Positions 1 to 10,185 of a stretch of DNA of 64,000 bases are shown here, piece by piece (positions within the stretch are counted from its first letter, which is position 1; every line of letters begins with the position of its first letter). A program made the position numbers and the translations under genes. The notes beneath the pieces were generated by a model. It saw only the letters and a list, made by a program, of their open reading frames with translations, was not told the origin of the DNA and ran no database searches. This DNA is from Azospirillum thermophilum (GTDB lineage Bacteria; Pseudomonadota; Alphaproteobacteria; Azospirillales; Azospirillaceae): NCBI RefSeq assembly GCF_003130795.1, contig NZ_CP029358.1, positions 341,626 through 405,625 of the forward strand, in the 5' to 3' direction.

Positions 1-1519
1 CCACCGCGCGGGCGATCTCCCGCGTGGCCGAGTTCTGCTCCTGCACCGACTGGGTGATGGTGCCGGCGATCGAGTCGATCTCGGTGATCGTGCTGCCGAT
101 CGAGCCGATGGCGGAGGCGGTCTCCTTGGTCACCGTCTGCATCGCCGCGACATGGGCGGCGATCTCGTCGGTGGCCTTGGCGGTCTGGTCGGCCAGCCCC
201 TTGACCTCCGTCGCCACGACGGCGAAGCCCTTGCCGGCCTCCCCGGCGCGGGCGGCCTCGATCGTCGCGTTCAGCGCCAGCAGGTTGGTCTGCTTGGCGA
301 TGGCGTGGATCAGCTCCACCACCTGCCCGATGCGGTCGGCGCTGGTGATGAGGGTCTGCACCGTCTCGTTGGTCTGGCCGGCGCGCCGCACCGCGGCCCC
401 GGCGATCTGGGCGGAATGGCCGACCTGCTCGGTGATGCCGCCGATGGAGCTGGCGAGCTCGGTGGCGGCGGCGGCGGCGGAGCGGACGTTGGACTGGATG
501 TCCTCCGACTCGCGGACCACCGTCCTGGAGCGGGTGGAGGTCTCCTGCGTGACCTCCGCCATCTGGCCGGCATTCTCGGCCATGCCGGTGGAGGCGGCGA
601 CGATGCCCTCGACCAGGCGGGCGACCTTGTTCTGGAAGCGGTCGGCGAGGTCGAGCAGGGCGGCGCGCTTCTCCTCCTCCGCCCGGGCGGCCGCCTCGGC
701 CTGCTCGGCATGCAGGCGGCGGATGGCGGTGGCGTTGTCGCGGAAGATCTGCAGCGCGCCGGCCATTTCGCCGATCTCGTCCGCCCGGTCGGATCCGGGA
801 ACGGCGATGTCGGTGTTGCCCTGCGTCAGCGCGCGCATCGCCGCCACCCCGGCTCGCAGCGGGCGCAGCACGACGCGGCCGAGCAGAACGTTCAGCAGGA
901 CGATCTGCACCACCAGCGCGATCAGGCAGACCGCCACCTGCTTGCGCATCTGGTCCCAGATGGCGTCGATCTGCTTTTCCATGCCCCAGGCGATCTGCAG
1001 GGCGCCGACCAGCCGGTTGCTCTTGCCGCTGACCACCGGCACCGCGACGATGACCTGCCCCTTGGCCGAGCGGACCTGCGGACCCTGGCCGGCCAGCACG
1101 GCGTCGGTCATGTCCTTGTCCGCCGCCAGATCATAGGCGGCGAAGCGCTGGTTGGCGTAGTTGAGCAGCACCTCCGCCTTGGTCACCGCGCGGACGGAGG
1201 TGAGCTGCACCTCCTCGGACCCGGCGAGCGGCAGGAACTCCTGTTCGATGGCGTTGCCGTCGTTGCCGACGAAGCCGATGCGCACGGCATTGGCGATCAT
1301 GTCGGTCTTCACGCGGGCGTCGTGCGCGGCCAGCCGGACCGCGTCGTCATACTGCATGGAGGCCTGCAGCCCCATGATGGCGATGAAGCCGCCGACGATG
1401 GCGACGACGAACGCCGCCGTAACCTTGCGCCCGACCGTCCAGAACTGGCGGGTCCGGAAGCGGGCCGGCCAGGACGGCCGGCGGCGGGACCCCGTGTCTC
1501 CTTCGCTCATTGTGCGCAT
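1..1519 (-). CDS. Methyl-accepting chemotaxis protein, 3' end outside window
   Basis: Transmembrane chemoreceptor that would signal to CheA/CheW. Reading the minus strand from ATG 1519 gives a basic N-terminus, a first membrane helix at about residues 34-50, a periplasmic sensor region of roughly 130 residues, a second membrane helix near residues 185-205, a HAMP linker ([16 protein letters not shown], then [16 protein letters not shown]) and the cytoplasmic methyl-accepting domain. The signalling hairpin tip contains [21 protein letters not shown]. The reading frame runs off the window at base 1, so perhaps the last 60 residues are missing. ATG 1519 is preferred to ATG 1510 because an AGGAGG lies about 12 bases upstream of it. 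The ligand cannot be inferred. The frame is open throughout, unlike the broken chemoreceptor gene at 53314. Confidence 0.93.
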   Translation of the reverse strand, partial: MRTMSEGDTGSRRRPSWPARFRTRQFWTVGRKVTAAFVVAIVGGFIAIMGLQASMQYDDAVRLAAHDARVKTDMIANAVRIGFVGNDGNAIEQEFLPLAGSEEVQLTSVRAVTKAEVLLNYANQRFAAYDLAADKDMTDAVLAGQGPQVRSAKGQVIVAVPVVSGKSNRLVGALQIAWGMEKQIDAIWDQMRKQVAVCLIALVVQIVLLNVLLGRVVLRPLRAGVAAMRALTQGNTDIAVPGSDRADEIGEMAGALQIFRDNATAIRRLHAEQAEAAARAEEEKRAALLDLADRFQNKVARLVEGIVAASTGMAENAGQMAEVTQETSTRSRTVVRESEDIQSNVRSAAAAATELASSIGGITEQVGHSAQIAGAAVRRAGQTNETVQTLITSADRIGQVVELIHAIAKQTNLLALNATIEAARAGEAGKGFAVVATEVKGLADQTAKATDEIAAHVAAMQTVTKETASAIGSIGSTITEIDSIAGTITQSVQEQNSATREIARAV

Positions 1520-1856
1520 GGGCGATGAACCCCTCCTGCGGGTACAAGCCATCACGGGGACCGGATCGCCGGTCCCTCACCGTTTCATCGGGTGCCGGCC
1601 CCCCGCCGGCATGTCTCGAATGTCATCGGCTTGGTCTGCTGGATCGCCGCCGGCCGACTCGGCGCGGATCCTGTTCCTGGCCTCGACCTATGCAGGGCGG
1701 ATGCCACTCCGACCTACCGGAGTATGGTGTCGTGCTTTTGCGACTTTTGTCGAGGGGGGTTGCCCCCGATAATGGCATTGGTTCAGCAAACTCCGGCGTT
1801 TGCACAAGAAACGGGCATCGGGCTGCTCGGAATCCCGCCCCATGCCCGCATCCTGC
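1520..1856. other. Intergenic region without a convincing gene
   Basis: No ORF here has a plausible start site or protein-like composition. It holds the 5' leader of the chemoreceptor gene and the 3' flank of the liv operon. Two perfect hairpins are visible: GGACCGG-ATCG-CCGGTCC at 1558-1575 and TGCCGGC-CCCCC-GCCGGCA at about 1590-1608. A third G/C hairpin lies near 1754-1770 (GGGGG-GTTG-CCCCC). None has a clear U-tract, so terminator function is uncertain. Confidence 0.5.
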
Positions 1857-2210
1857 TCAACCGCGCGCCGGTGAGCGCTCCCGCCAGGCGAAGGGTCCGG
1901 CCGGCTCGTACAGCCACGGGTACTGCTGGACCATGCGGCGTGCGATGGCCATGCGGTAGGCGGTGAGGGTGATGGCGCCGATGATCAGCGTGTTCACCAG
2001 GAAGCCGGCCGGCGACAGCAGCGGCTCGCCGAACAGGCCGAACATCAGGAAGCGGTCGCCCAGGCCCAGCAGCACCGAATAGGCCACCGCCACCCACGCC
2101 GGCTTCCACCCCTCCGCCAGCGTCTGCCCGGTCAGGATGCCGCAGCCGCCGAACACCACAACCGTCAGGCCGATCAGCTCGGCAAGGCTCGACCCGAGAA
2201 GCGTCTCCAT
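1857..2210 (-). CDS. Small membrane protein of the liv operon (DUF6867-like)
   Basis: A 117-residue protein with about three hydrophobic segments (around residues 9-28, 39-57 and 66-86) and a charged, cytoplasmic-looking tail. It begins one base after the livF stop codon, so it is the last cistron of livHMGF. From memory it matches DUF6867, a family of unknown function usually found directly behind Liv-type ABC transporters in Rhodospirillales; that family call is recall, not a search. A role as accessory membrane component of the transporter is inference from position only. The alternative frame at 1783-2109 is a shadow. Confidence 0.75.
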   Translation of the reverse strand: METLLGSSLAELIGLTVVVFGGCGILTGQTLAEGWKPAWVAVAYSVLLGLGDRFLMFGLFGEPLLSPAGFLVNTLIIGAITLTAYRMAIARRMVQQYPWLYEPAGPFAWRERSPARG

Positions 2211-2211
2211 C

Positions 2212-2922
2212 TCAGTGCCCTCCCTCCAGATAGGCGGCCCGCACCTCCTCGTTGGCCAGAAGCTCCGCCCCCGTCCCGCTCAGCATGATCCGCCCCGTCA
2301 CCATCACATAGCCGCGGTGCGCCAGCTTCAGCGCGTGGTAGGCGTTCTGCTCCACCATGAACACCGTCATCTTCTGCTCGCGGTTGATCTCCCGGATCGC
2401 CTGGAAGATCTGCTTGACGATCAGCGGCGCCAGACCCAGCGACGGCTCGTCCAGCAGCAGAAGCCGCGGCTGGCTCATCAGCGCCCGGCCGATCGCCAGC
2501 ATCTGCTGCTCGCCCCCCGACATCGTCCCCGCCCGCTGGCCGATGCGCTCCTTCAGGCGCGGGAACAGCGTCAGGACCCGCTCCAGCTCCGTGGCGAAGC
2601 TGCCGGGCTTGGCCGTGATCGAGCCCATCTGCAGGTTCTCCAGCACCGTCATGCGCGGGAAGATCCGCCGCCCCTCCGGGCTCTGCGCGATGCCCCGCCG
2701 CACGATCTCGTGCGTCGGCAGCCCGGTGATGTCCTCGCCCTCGAACAGGACCCGGCCGCTGCGCGCCCGCGGGCTGCCGCAGATCGTCATCAGAAGCGTC
2801 GACTTGCCCGCCCCGTTGGCGCCGATCAGCGAGACGATCTCGCCCGACCCGATCTCGATGTCGACGCCCTTCAGCGCCTCGATCGCGCCGTAGAAGGTGT
2901 GTACCCCCGATACCCGAAGCAT
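2212..2922 (-). CDS. livF: Branched-chain amino acid ABC transporter ATP-binding protein LivF
   Basis: One of two ATPases that power a HAAT-family (Liv) importer for branched-chain or other amino acids. The 236 residues are the usual LivF length. Visible motifs are Walker A GANGAGKST near residue 34, the ABC signature MSGGEQQML near 138, Walker B LLLLDEPSLGL near 157 and the switch His in FMVEQN. Strong identity to LivF rather than LivG comes from the FYGAIEALKGVD start and the VKQIFQAIREIN segment. The start lies 4 bases after the livG stop, so the two are translationally coupled. Confidence 0.96.
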   Translation of the reverse strand: MLRVSGVHTFYGAIEALKGVDIEIGSGEIVSLIGANGAGKSTLLMTICGSPRARSGRVLFEGEDITGLPTHEIVRRGIAQSPEGRRIFPRMTVLENLQMGSITAKPGSFATELERVLTLFPRLKERIGQRAGTMSGGEQQMLAIGRALMSQPRLLLLDEPSLGLAPLIVKQIFQAIREINREQKMTVFMVEQNAYHALKLAHRGYVMVTGRIMLSGTGAELLANEEVRAAYLEGGH

Positions 2923-2926
2923 CGCC

Positions 2927-3906
2927 TCACGCCCCCTTTCCGGCTGCCGTCGTCCCGGCCGCCCCGCCCGTGTGGATGCCGCCGTTGTGGGCCCCGCTGG
3001 TGTTGGCGAGGTCCGCCGCCACCTCGGGCGGCAGCTCCTCGTCCTCCTCCTCGCCGAGATAGGCGCGGATCACCGCCGGATCGCTCTTCACCGCCGCCGG
3101 GTCGCCGTCGGCGATCTTCCGGCCATAGTCCAGCACCACCACATGGTCGGAGATGCGCATCACCACGCTCATGTCGTGCTCGATCAGCAGAACCCCGGTG
3201 CGCTGGCCCGACGGCGTGCGGGTGTCGCGGATGAAGGTCAGGATCTCCGCCAGCTCCGCCGACTCGCGCGGGTTCAGACCCGCCGCCGGCTCGTCCAGGC
3301 ACAGCAGCACCGGCTCCGAGCACATGGCCCGCGCGATCTCCAGGCGGCGCTGCGCCCCGTAGGGCAGGTTGCCCGCCTCCCAGTCGGCGTACTCGGTCAG
3401 CCGCACCCGGTCGAGCCAGTATTTCGCCAGCTCCACCGCCTCGGCCTCCGCCTTGCGGTAGACCGGCAGCCCGAGCAGCCCGGCGATGGTGAAGCCCGAG
3501 GCGCGCAGCAGCTTGTTGTGCTGCGCCACGATCAGGTTCTCCAGCACGCTCATGCCGCCGAACAGCCGGATGTTCTGGAAGGTGCGCGCCACCCGCGCCT
3601 TCTGCGCGATGCGGTAGCCCGGCATGCGCTCCAGCAGGAACTCCCGACCGTCGGGATGGCGCAGCGTCAGCCGCCCCACCGTCGGGGTGTAGAAGCCGGT
3701 GACGCAGTTGAACAGCGTCGTCTTGCCCGCCCCGTTGGGGCCGATCAGCGCGGTGATCTCGCCGGCCCGCGCGGTGAAGGAGACGTCGTTGTTGGCCACC
3801 AGACCGCCAAAGCGCATGGTCAGGTGCTCGACGCTCAGCAGAGGCTTGTCGCCCGTCATCTCGCCCATCGTTTCCGGGGTCATCTCGCGGCTCGTCGTCC
3901 GGGCGC

Positions 3907-3910
<4 letters not shown>
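2927..3910 (-). CDS. livG: Branched-chain amino acid ABC transporter ATP-binding protein LivG
   Basis: Second ATPase of the importer; 327 residues. The start at 3910 (MSARTTSREM) overlaps the livM stop as ATGA, which decides it; the much longer open frame upstream is read-through inside livM. Walker A GPNGAGKTT lies near residue 65, followed by the LivG-typical NCVTGFY and VARTFQNIRLF segments. The helical region is LRASGFTIAGLLGLPVYRKAE, and LCLDEPAAGLNP (Walker B) and LLIEHDMSVVM (H-loop) follow. A glutamate-rich stretch, EEEDEE, and a low-complexity tail of about 35 residues extend beyond the normal LivG end. Confidence 0.95.
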
Positions 3911-5415
<1,505 letters not shown>

Positions 5416-5419
5416 GCTC

Positions 5420-6325
5420 TCACACCTTCTCGATTTCCGGCCGGCCGAGCAGGCCGGTGGGGCGGAAGATCAGGACGAGGACGAGGATGGAGAAGGTGGC
5501 GACGTCCTTCCACTCCGAGCCGACATAGCCCGACCAGAAGGCCTCGATGAAGCCGATGACGACGCCGCCGAGCATGGCGCCGGGCAGCGAGCCGATGCCG
5601 CCGAGCACGGCGGCGGTGAAGGCCTTCACCCCGGCGAGGAAGCCGATGTAGAAGTCGATCACGCCGTAGATCAGCAGCACCATCATGCCGGCGACGGCGG
5701 CGAGTGCCGCGCCCATGACGAAGGTCAGGGAGATGATGCGGTCGACGTTGACGCCGAGCAGGCCGGCCATCTTCTTGTCCTGCTCGCAGGCGCGCTGGGC
5801 GCGGCCCAGCGAGGTGCGGTTGATCAGCATGGTGAAGCCGACCATCAGCGCCAGCGTGATGAGGATGGTGGCCAGCCGGACGTAGCTGACCGAGACGGCG
5901 CCGTCCATCAGGGTGAGGTTGCCCGGCAGGATGGGCTGCAGCGGCTTGGAGCGCGCGCCCTGGACGAGCTGGACGTAGTTCTGCAGGAAGATCGACATGC
6001 CGATGGCGGAGATCAGCGGCGCCAGCCGCGGCGAGGAGCGCAGCGGCCGGTAGGCGATGCGCTCGACCGTCCAGCCGTAGACGCTGGTGAACAGCATCGA
6101 GGCCAGCAGCATGACCAGCAGCGCCAGCGGCACCCAGGTGATGCCCAGCGCGCCGATGGCGAGAAAGGTGATCAGCGCCACGAAGGAGCCGATCATGTAA
6201 ATCTCGCCGTGCGCGAAGTTGATCATCCCGATGATCCCGTAGACCATCGTGTAGCCGATCGCGATCAGGCCGTAAATCGCTCCAAGCGACAGCCCGTTGA
6301 TCAGCTGTTGTGTGAAATACTCCAT
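5420..6325 (-). CDS. livH: Branched-chain amino acid ABC transporter permease LivH
   Basis: First gene of the operon; 301 residues, about the length of E. coli LivH. The start MEYFTQQLINGLSLGAIYGL is the canonical LivH N-terminus, so the ATG at 6325 is chosen over the open frame extending to 6526. GGGAG lies about 8 bases upstream. Other landmarks are IGYTMVYGIIGMINFAHGEIYM, GLLGVNVDRIISLTFVMG and VLGGIGSLPGAMLGGV. No periplasmic binding protein (livJ) gene accompanies the operon, so the solute receptor must be encoded elsewhere. Confidence 0.96.
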   Translation of the reverse strand: MEYFTQQLINGLSLGAIYGLIAIGYTMVYGIIGMINFAHGEIYMIGSFVALITFLAIGALGITWVPLALLVMLLASMLFTSVYGWTVERIAYRPLRSSPRLAPLISAIGMSIFLQNYVQLVQGARSKPLQPILPGNLTLMDGAVSVSYVRLATILITLALMVGFTMLINRTSLGRAQRACEQDKKMAGLLGVNVDRIISLTFVMGAALAAVAGMMVLLIYGVIDFYIGFLAGVKAFTAAVLGGIGSLPGAMLGGVVIGFIEAFWSGYVGSEWKDVATFSILVLVLIFRPTGLLGRPEIEKV

Positions 6326-7024
6326 AAGCCGGGCTCCCAGCCTCCCAGATGACCGAGGGTTCGATACGGAATGCGCTGATTCGGTGGCGTCGCGTGCAGC
6401 GGCGAGGTCCCAACCCTGGACGTGCGGGGGGCACATCCTGAGGTCAAGGCAGGGGACGCGCGGAACCCCGCCGCCGCACCCGGTGACGACCCGGGAGGCC
6501 CGCCGGTCGCCCGGGGGCCGCGCCACGGGTCAGTGACGCTGGTGCAGGCTCTCCCCGGCGCCGGCTGATGGCGCCGTGGTCGCGATGGCGTGCACGGGAA
6601 ATCCGGTCGAAATGCCGGGAGCGGAGGGGATCAGGTCGTTCCGGCCCATCCGGCGCCCCCGCTGCCTGACGAAAGCCGCGTCGTCGAACATGGTCAACAA
6701 GCTCCCCCTCATGCGTGGCGGATCGGGCCGCCGCGCCTGTCCAGCCGGGATGTTCGAGTCATCCGGCAGACTCCACGTGTCGCCATTGCATCGACCGAAG
6801 TCAGGCAGACTCCCCGCCCGGTTCGGTCAAGTCGGTGCCAGCACCGAACTTTACCCTGTTCTTCGCTTTTCTTTAGAGCTTGCCGCGGCCGTCTAGGGCC
6901 TGCGACAATTGTAGCCCTTTTTCTTGTCACAGACACGTAAAGCAAGTGCGCGCTTTGACGCAATACCCTGTTTCGATTCCGCGAAAAAAACAACAAACGT
7001 TCAAATTGTGGCGGCGGCATCCGA
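6326..7024. promoter_or_regulatory. Long leader/control region of livH, with a palindrome at 6832-6847
   Basis: No gene is convincing in this stretch; the 60-codon minus-strand frame at 6530-6712 has no family resemblance. The part from about 6840 to 7020 is clearly A/T-richer than its surroundings, as expected of a promoter region. A perfect dyad TCGGTGC-CA-GCACCGA lies at 6832-6847, and GGCAGACTCC is directly repeated near 6763 and 6804. A possible minus-strand -10 TACAAT is at 6908-6913, but I could not find a good matching -35. An operator role for the dyad is inference. Confidence 0.45.
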
Positions 7025-7051
7025 TGAAAATTCTACGGACGCCGCCGTCCG
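7025..7051 (-). terminator. Probable terminator of alanine dehydrogenase gene
   Basis: On the minus strand, 25 bases after the stop codon, CGGACG-GCGG-CGTCCG forms a perfect 6-bp stem with a 4-base loop, followed by TAGAATTTTC. The stem is short and the T-run interrupted, so efficiency is uncertain. Confidence 0.5.
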
Positions 7052-7076
7052 CGATAGAAAGTTCGGAATCGCCGGT

Positions 7077-8201
7077 TTATCCGCCGAGCAGGCTGCGCGG
7101 GTCCGCGAAGGGATGGCCGAGCGCTTCCGCCACCGCCGCATGAGTCACCCGGCCGTCATGGATGTTCAGCCCGGCCAGCAGGTGCGGGTCTTCCGCCAGC
7201 GCGCGGCGCCAGCCCTTGCCGGCCAGCGCCCGGGCAAACGGCAGGGTGGCGTGGTTCAGCGCCTCGGTCGAGGTGCGGGCGACCGCCCCCGGCATGTTGG
7301 CGACGCAGTAATGGACGATGCCGTCCACGATGTAGGTGGGGTCGGAATGGGTGGTGGCGTGGCTGGTCTCGAAGCAGCCGCCCTGGTCGATCGCGACGTC
7401 GACCAGCACCGACCCGCGCCGCATGGCCGGGAGCTGCGCGCGCCGCACGAGCTTCGGGGCGGCGGCCCCGGCGACCAGCACGGCGCCGACCACGAGGTCG
7501 GCCTCGGCGACCAGCCGGTCGAGCGCGTCGGCCGAGGCGTAGACCGTCTTCAGCCGCGGCCCGAACAGGTCGTCGAGCTGGGCGAGCCGGTCGACGGAGC
7601 GGTCGGCGACCACCACGTCGGCGCCCAGCCCCATCGCCATGCGCGCGGCGTTGGTGCCGACCACGCCGCCGCCGATCACCAGCACCTTGCCCGGCAGCAC
7701 GCCCGGCACGCCGCCGAGCAGCACGCCGGAACCGCCGTTGCTCTTCTGCAGGGCCACCGCGCCGACCTGGATCGACATGCGCCCGGCGATCTCCGACATC
7801 GGCGCCAGCAGCGGCAGGCGGCCGCGGGCGTCGGTGACCGTCTCATAGGCGACGGCGGTGCAGCCGCTGTCCATCAGCAGCCGGGTCTGCTCCGGGTCGG
7901 GAGCGAGGTGGAGATAGGTGAAGAGAAGCTGGCCGGGGCGCAGCATGCGGCATTCGGCCGGCTGCGGCTCCTTCACCTTGACGATCATCTCCGCAGTTGC
8001 GAAGATGTCGGCGGCGCTGTCGGACAAGTCCGCCCCGGCCGCGCGGTAGTCCTCGTCGGAAAAGCCGATCCCGGCTCCGGCGCCCGACTGTACCGTCACC
8101 CTGTTGCCGTCCGCCGTCAATTCGCGGACGGAGGCCGGCGTCAGGCCGACCCGGTACTCGTGGTTCTTGATTTCCTTTGGAACGCCGATGTGCGTGGCCA
8201 T
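7077..8201 (-). CDS. ald: Alanine dehydrogenase
   Basis: Catalyses NAD-dependent reversible deamination of L-alanine to pyruvate and ammonia in the cytoplasm. At 374 residues it has the standard length. The start [20 protein letters not shown] is family-typical. The substrate-binding Lys75 (IVKVKEPQ) and catalytic His98 (TYLHLA) are visible, as is the nucleotide loop [18 protein letters not shown] from about residue 174, and the C-terminal [22 protein letters not shown] signature. It is divergent from the AsnC-type regulator at 8352, the usual arrangement for ald and its regulator, which suggests alanine-responsive induction. Confidence 0.96.
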   Translation of the reverse strand: MATHIGVPKEIKNHEYRVGLTPASVRELTADGNRVTVQSGAGAGIGFSDEDYRAAGADLSDSAADIFATAEMIVKVKEPQPAECRMLRPGQLLFTYLHLAPDPEQTRLLMDSGCTAVAYETVTDARGRLPLLAPMSEIAGRMSIQVGAVALQKSNGGSGVLLGGVPGVLPGKVLVIGGGVVGTNAARMAMGLGADVVVADRSVDRLAQLDDLFGPRLKTVYASADALDRLVAEADLVVGAVLVAGAAAPKLVRRAQLPAMRRGSVLVDVAIDQGGCFETSHATTHSDPTYIVDGIVHYCVANMPGAVARTSTEALNHATLPFARALAGKGWRRALAEDPHLLAGLNIHDGRVTHAAVAEALGHPFADPRSLLGG

Positions 8202-8227
8202 GGGACCCTCCAGATACTTCCGGCGCG

Positions 8228-8256
8228 TTGACTATATCGTAGACCTACTATAGGCC
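8228..8256. promoter_or_regulatory. Candidate Lrp/AsnC operator between ald and its regulator
   Basis: The 150-bp divergent intergenic region contains an imperfect A/T-rich dyad, CTATA-tc-GTAGacCTAC-TATAG, at 8232-8253, next to TTGACT at 8228. Lrp-family regulators bind short A/T-rich dyads of this kind, and nothing else in the gap looks like an operator. Binding is inference. Confidence 0.45.
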
Positions 8257-8351
8257 TCGCGAACATCGACAATCTCTCCAAACATCTGCATGATTCAGCC
8301 ATAATGGGCCGCTGCGTTCGCAGCTTCCGCCGCCTTTTCGAACGATGTTGC

Positions 8352-8831
8352 ATGCACAGCCTGGACAGCCTGGACCGCAAGATCATCCGCCTGCTGCGCC
8401 GGGACGGCCGGATGAGCAACGCGAAGCTGGCGGCGGAGGTCGGGCTGTCGCCCTCGGCCTGCCTGCGCCGGCTGCACATGCTGGAGCATTCCGGCGTGAT
8501 CCGCGGCTACACCGCCATCGTCCAGGAGGAGGACGAGGAGCGCTCGGTCGTCGTCATCGTCCAGATCACCATGGAGCGGCAGACCGAGGATTACCTGCGG
8601 CGGTTCGAGACGGCGGTGCGCCGCTGCCCGGAGGTGAAGGAGTGCTACCTGCTCTCCGGCACGTCCGATTACCTGCTGCGCATCGTGGCGCTCAACGCGG
8701 TGGACTATGACCGGATCTACAAGGACGTGCTGTCGCGCCTGCCGGGCGTGCTGCGCATCCAGTCGAGCTTCGCGATCCGCAGCGTGATCCGCCCCGGCGC
8801 GCCGCATCCGGTGGACGAGCCCGCGGACTGA
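8352..8831 (+). CDS. Lrp/AsnC family transcriptional regulator (AldR-like)
   Basis: 159 residues: an N-terminal winged helix-turn-helix (LDRKIIRLLRRDGRMSNAKL followed by AAEVGLSPSACLRRLHMLE) and a C-terminal RAM effector domain from about residue 65. The start at 8352 (MHSLDSLDRK) is preferred to the upstream in-frame ATG at 8304 because AsnC proteins begin just before the LDxxD motif. Adjacent and divergent to ald, so it very probably controls alanine catabolism in response to an amino acid bound at the RAM domain. Confidence 0.9.
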   Translation: MHSLDSLDRKIIRLLRRDGRMSNAKLAAEVGLSPSACLRRLHMLEHSGVIRGYTAIVQEEDEERSVVVIVQITMERQTEDYLRRFETAVRRCPEVKECYLLSGTSDYLLRIVALNAVDYDRIYKDVLSRLPGVLRIQSSFAIRSVIRPGAPHPVDEPAD

Positions 8832-8839
8832 CCGTTTCG

Positions 8840-9754
8840 CTACCGCCAGCCGCCGCCGATCGTCATGCCGGCCAGCAGCTCGCGCAGGATGGTCTGGGCG
8901 GCGCGCGCCGCGGCCGGCAGCGGCCGGCCCGAGGCGTGGGCGAGATGGATGCTGCGGTCGATCTCCGGCTCGACGATCGGCACGCTGACCAGCCGCGCCG
9001 CGTCCGGGCCGTAGCGGGCGACGCGCTCCGACAGCACGGTGTAGCCGCAGCCCTCCGCCACCAGCGACTTGATCTGGTCGAGCGCGTCGATCTCCATCAC
9101 CACGGTCGGCTGGCCGCGGGCGAGCAGGGCGGCGCGCTCCACCTCCTCGCGCACGCCATGGGGGCGGCCGGGCAGGATCATCGGCAGGTCCAGCGCCTGC
9201 GCGAAGGGGATGGCGCGGCGGCCGGCCAGCAGCGGGTCGGCCAGCGGCCCGACGAGGTGCAGCGTCTCGCGCGCCACGAACTCCGCCGTCAGGCCGGACA
9301 TGTCCTCCGCCCCGAAGACCAGGGCGAGGTCGAGCTGGCCGGACAGCACCCATTCCAGCATGTGGCCGGACAGCCCCTCCACCACCCGCAGCCGGATCGC
9401 CGGATGGCTGCGCCGCACCGCCAGCGCCAGCGGCACCGTCAGCAGCGGGCCGAGCGTGGTGGGGACGCCGACGGTGGCCGGGCCGGAGGGGGCGGATTCG
9501 ACCGCCCGCACCTCGTCGCGCAGCATGTCCATCGATTCGACCAGGGCCGCCGCCCGCTGTGCCAGCCGCCGCCCGCTCTCCGTCGGCACAATGCCGCGGG
9601 CGGTGCGCAGGACGAGCTGGCAGCCGAACTCCTCCTCCAGCCGCTTCAGATGCAGGCTGAGCGCCGGCTGCGCCACCCGCAACGCCTCCGCCGCGCGGGA
9701 GACCGAGCCATGTTCGACGATCCCCAGGAAATAGCGAAGCTGCCGAACGTCCAT
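8840..9754 (-). CDS. LysR family transcriptional regulator
   Basis: 304 residues with the LysR winged helix (MDVRQLRYFLGIVEHGSVSR, then AAEALRVAQPALSLHLKRLE) at residues 1-60, and a periplasmic-binding-like co-inducer domain from about residue 90 (GPATVGVPTTLGPLLTVPLA). The closest overall impression is the Nac/CynR-like branch, but the effector cannot be named. It is divergent from the molybdenum hydroxylase gene at 10186 across a 431-bp gap and may regulate it. It ends 8 bases from the convergent asnC-type gene. Confidence 0.9.
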   Translation of the reverse strand: MDVRQLRYFLGIVEHGSVSRAAEALRVAQPALSLHLKRLEEEFGCQLVLRTARGIVPTESGRRLAQRAAALVESMDMLRDEVRAVESAPSGPATVGVPTTLGPLLTVPLALAVRRSHPAIRLRVVEGLSGHMLEWVLSGQLDLALVFGAEDMSGLTAEFVARETLHLVGPLADPLLAGRRAIPFAQALDLPMILPGRPHGVREEVERAALLARGQPTVVMEIDALDQIKSLVAEGCGYTVLSERVARYGPDAARLVSVPIVEPEIDRSIHLAHASGRPLPAAARAAQTILRELLAGMTIGGGWR

Positions 9755-10185
9755 CGCCCGTTCCCACCGCCATGCGATATCGCGGCGTTATGTGTCGGCG
9801 GGGAGCCATCGATTGTCAATATGCGCAGGGCCGGATGCAGGCCCCCGGCCCGTTTCCCGACCCGCCTTGCCGCCGGCCACGGTCACGGCTATCCTCGCCG
9901 GCATCAACGGCACGAACCGCGTCCGGACCTGTCCCGCCGTGCATCCCCTGCACAACGGCCGTACTCGTATGGTCCCCGCCAACCCGTTGAACTGGAACGG
10001 CAAAGCCTCCGCTCACGCCATTGTGCGCCGAACGGTTCGCGCACGACGCGCACAATCCGGCCCATACCGACGGCCCGGCTCATACCGACGGCCCGCCCCA
10101 TACCGACGGCAGGGTTCCCCTTCGCCGGGCGGCGGCTTATCTTTGCGGGGTCAACGAACGGATCAAACCGGGGGACGGAAGCCTC
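9755..10185. promoter_or_regulatory. Control region between LysR gene and molybdenum hydroxylase gene
   Basis: No gene is supported here. At 10023-10044 there is a strong dyad, GTGCGC-c-GAAC-g-GTTC-GCGCAC (10 paired positions with one bulge). A second GCGCACAAT at 10048-10056 is the exact inverse of ATTGTGCGC at 10020-10028, so two overlapping inverted repeats share one arm. Three 18-bp tandem repeats follow at 10063. This looks like a compound operator; the binding protein is unknown, the adjacent LysR being the obvious candidate. Confidence 0.5.
10063..10116 (+). repeat. Three tandem 18-bp repeats
   Basis: The unit CATACCGACGGCCCGNCN occurs three times head to tail at 10063, 10081 and 10099; the first 13-14 bases are identical in all copies and the third decays at its end. 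The array lies about 70 bp upstream of the hydroxylase start. If the upstream in-frame ATG at 10021 were used, the repeats would encode HTDGPx three times, but the family N-terminus argues for the start at 10186. Confidence 0.9.

Noticed and set aside
6530..6712. 60-codon minus-strand frame upstream of livH
   Set aside because: No family resemblance and no clear ribosome site; treated as part of the control region.
6834..6849. Possible sigma-54 promoter (TGGCAC...TTGA, minus strand) upstream of livH
   Set aside because: The GG-to-GC spacing is wrong and the -12 GC is missing.
9990..10120. CRISPR-like array from the tandem repeats
   Set aside because: Repeats are 18 bp with no spacers, and no cas gene is present.
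10021..10185. N-terminal extension of the hydroxylase with three HTDGPx repeats
   Set aside because: Family members start at the MKKFGIG-like position; the repeats lie beside an operator-like dyad, so they are more likely upstream DNA.
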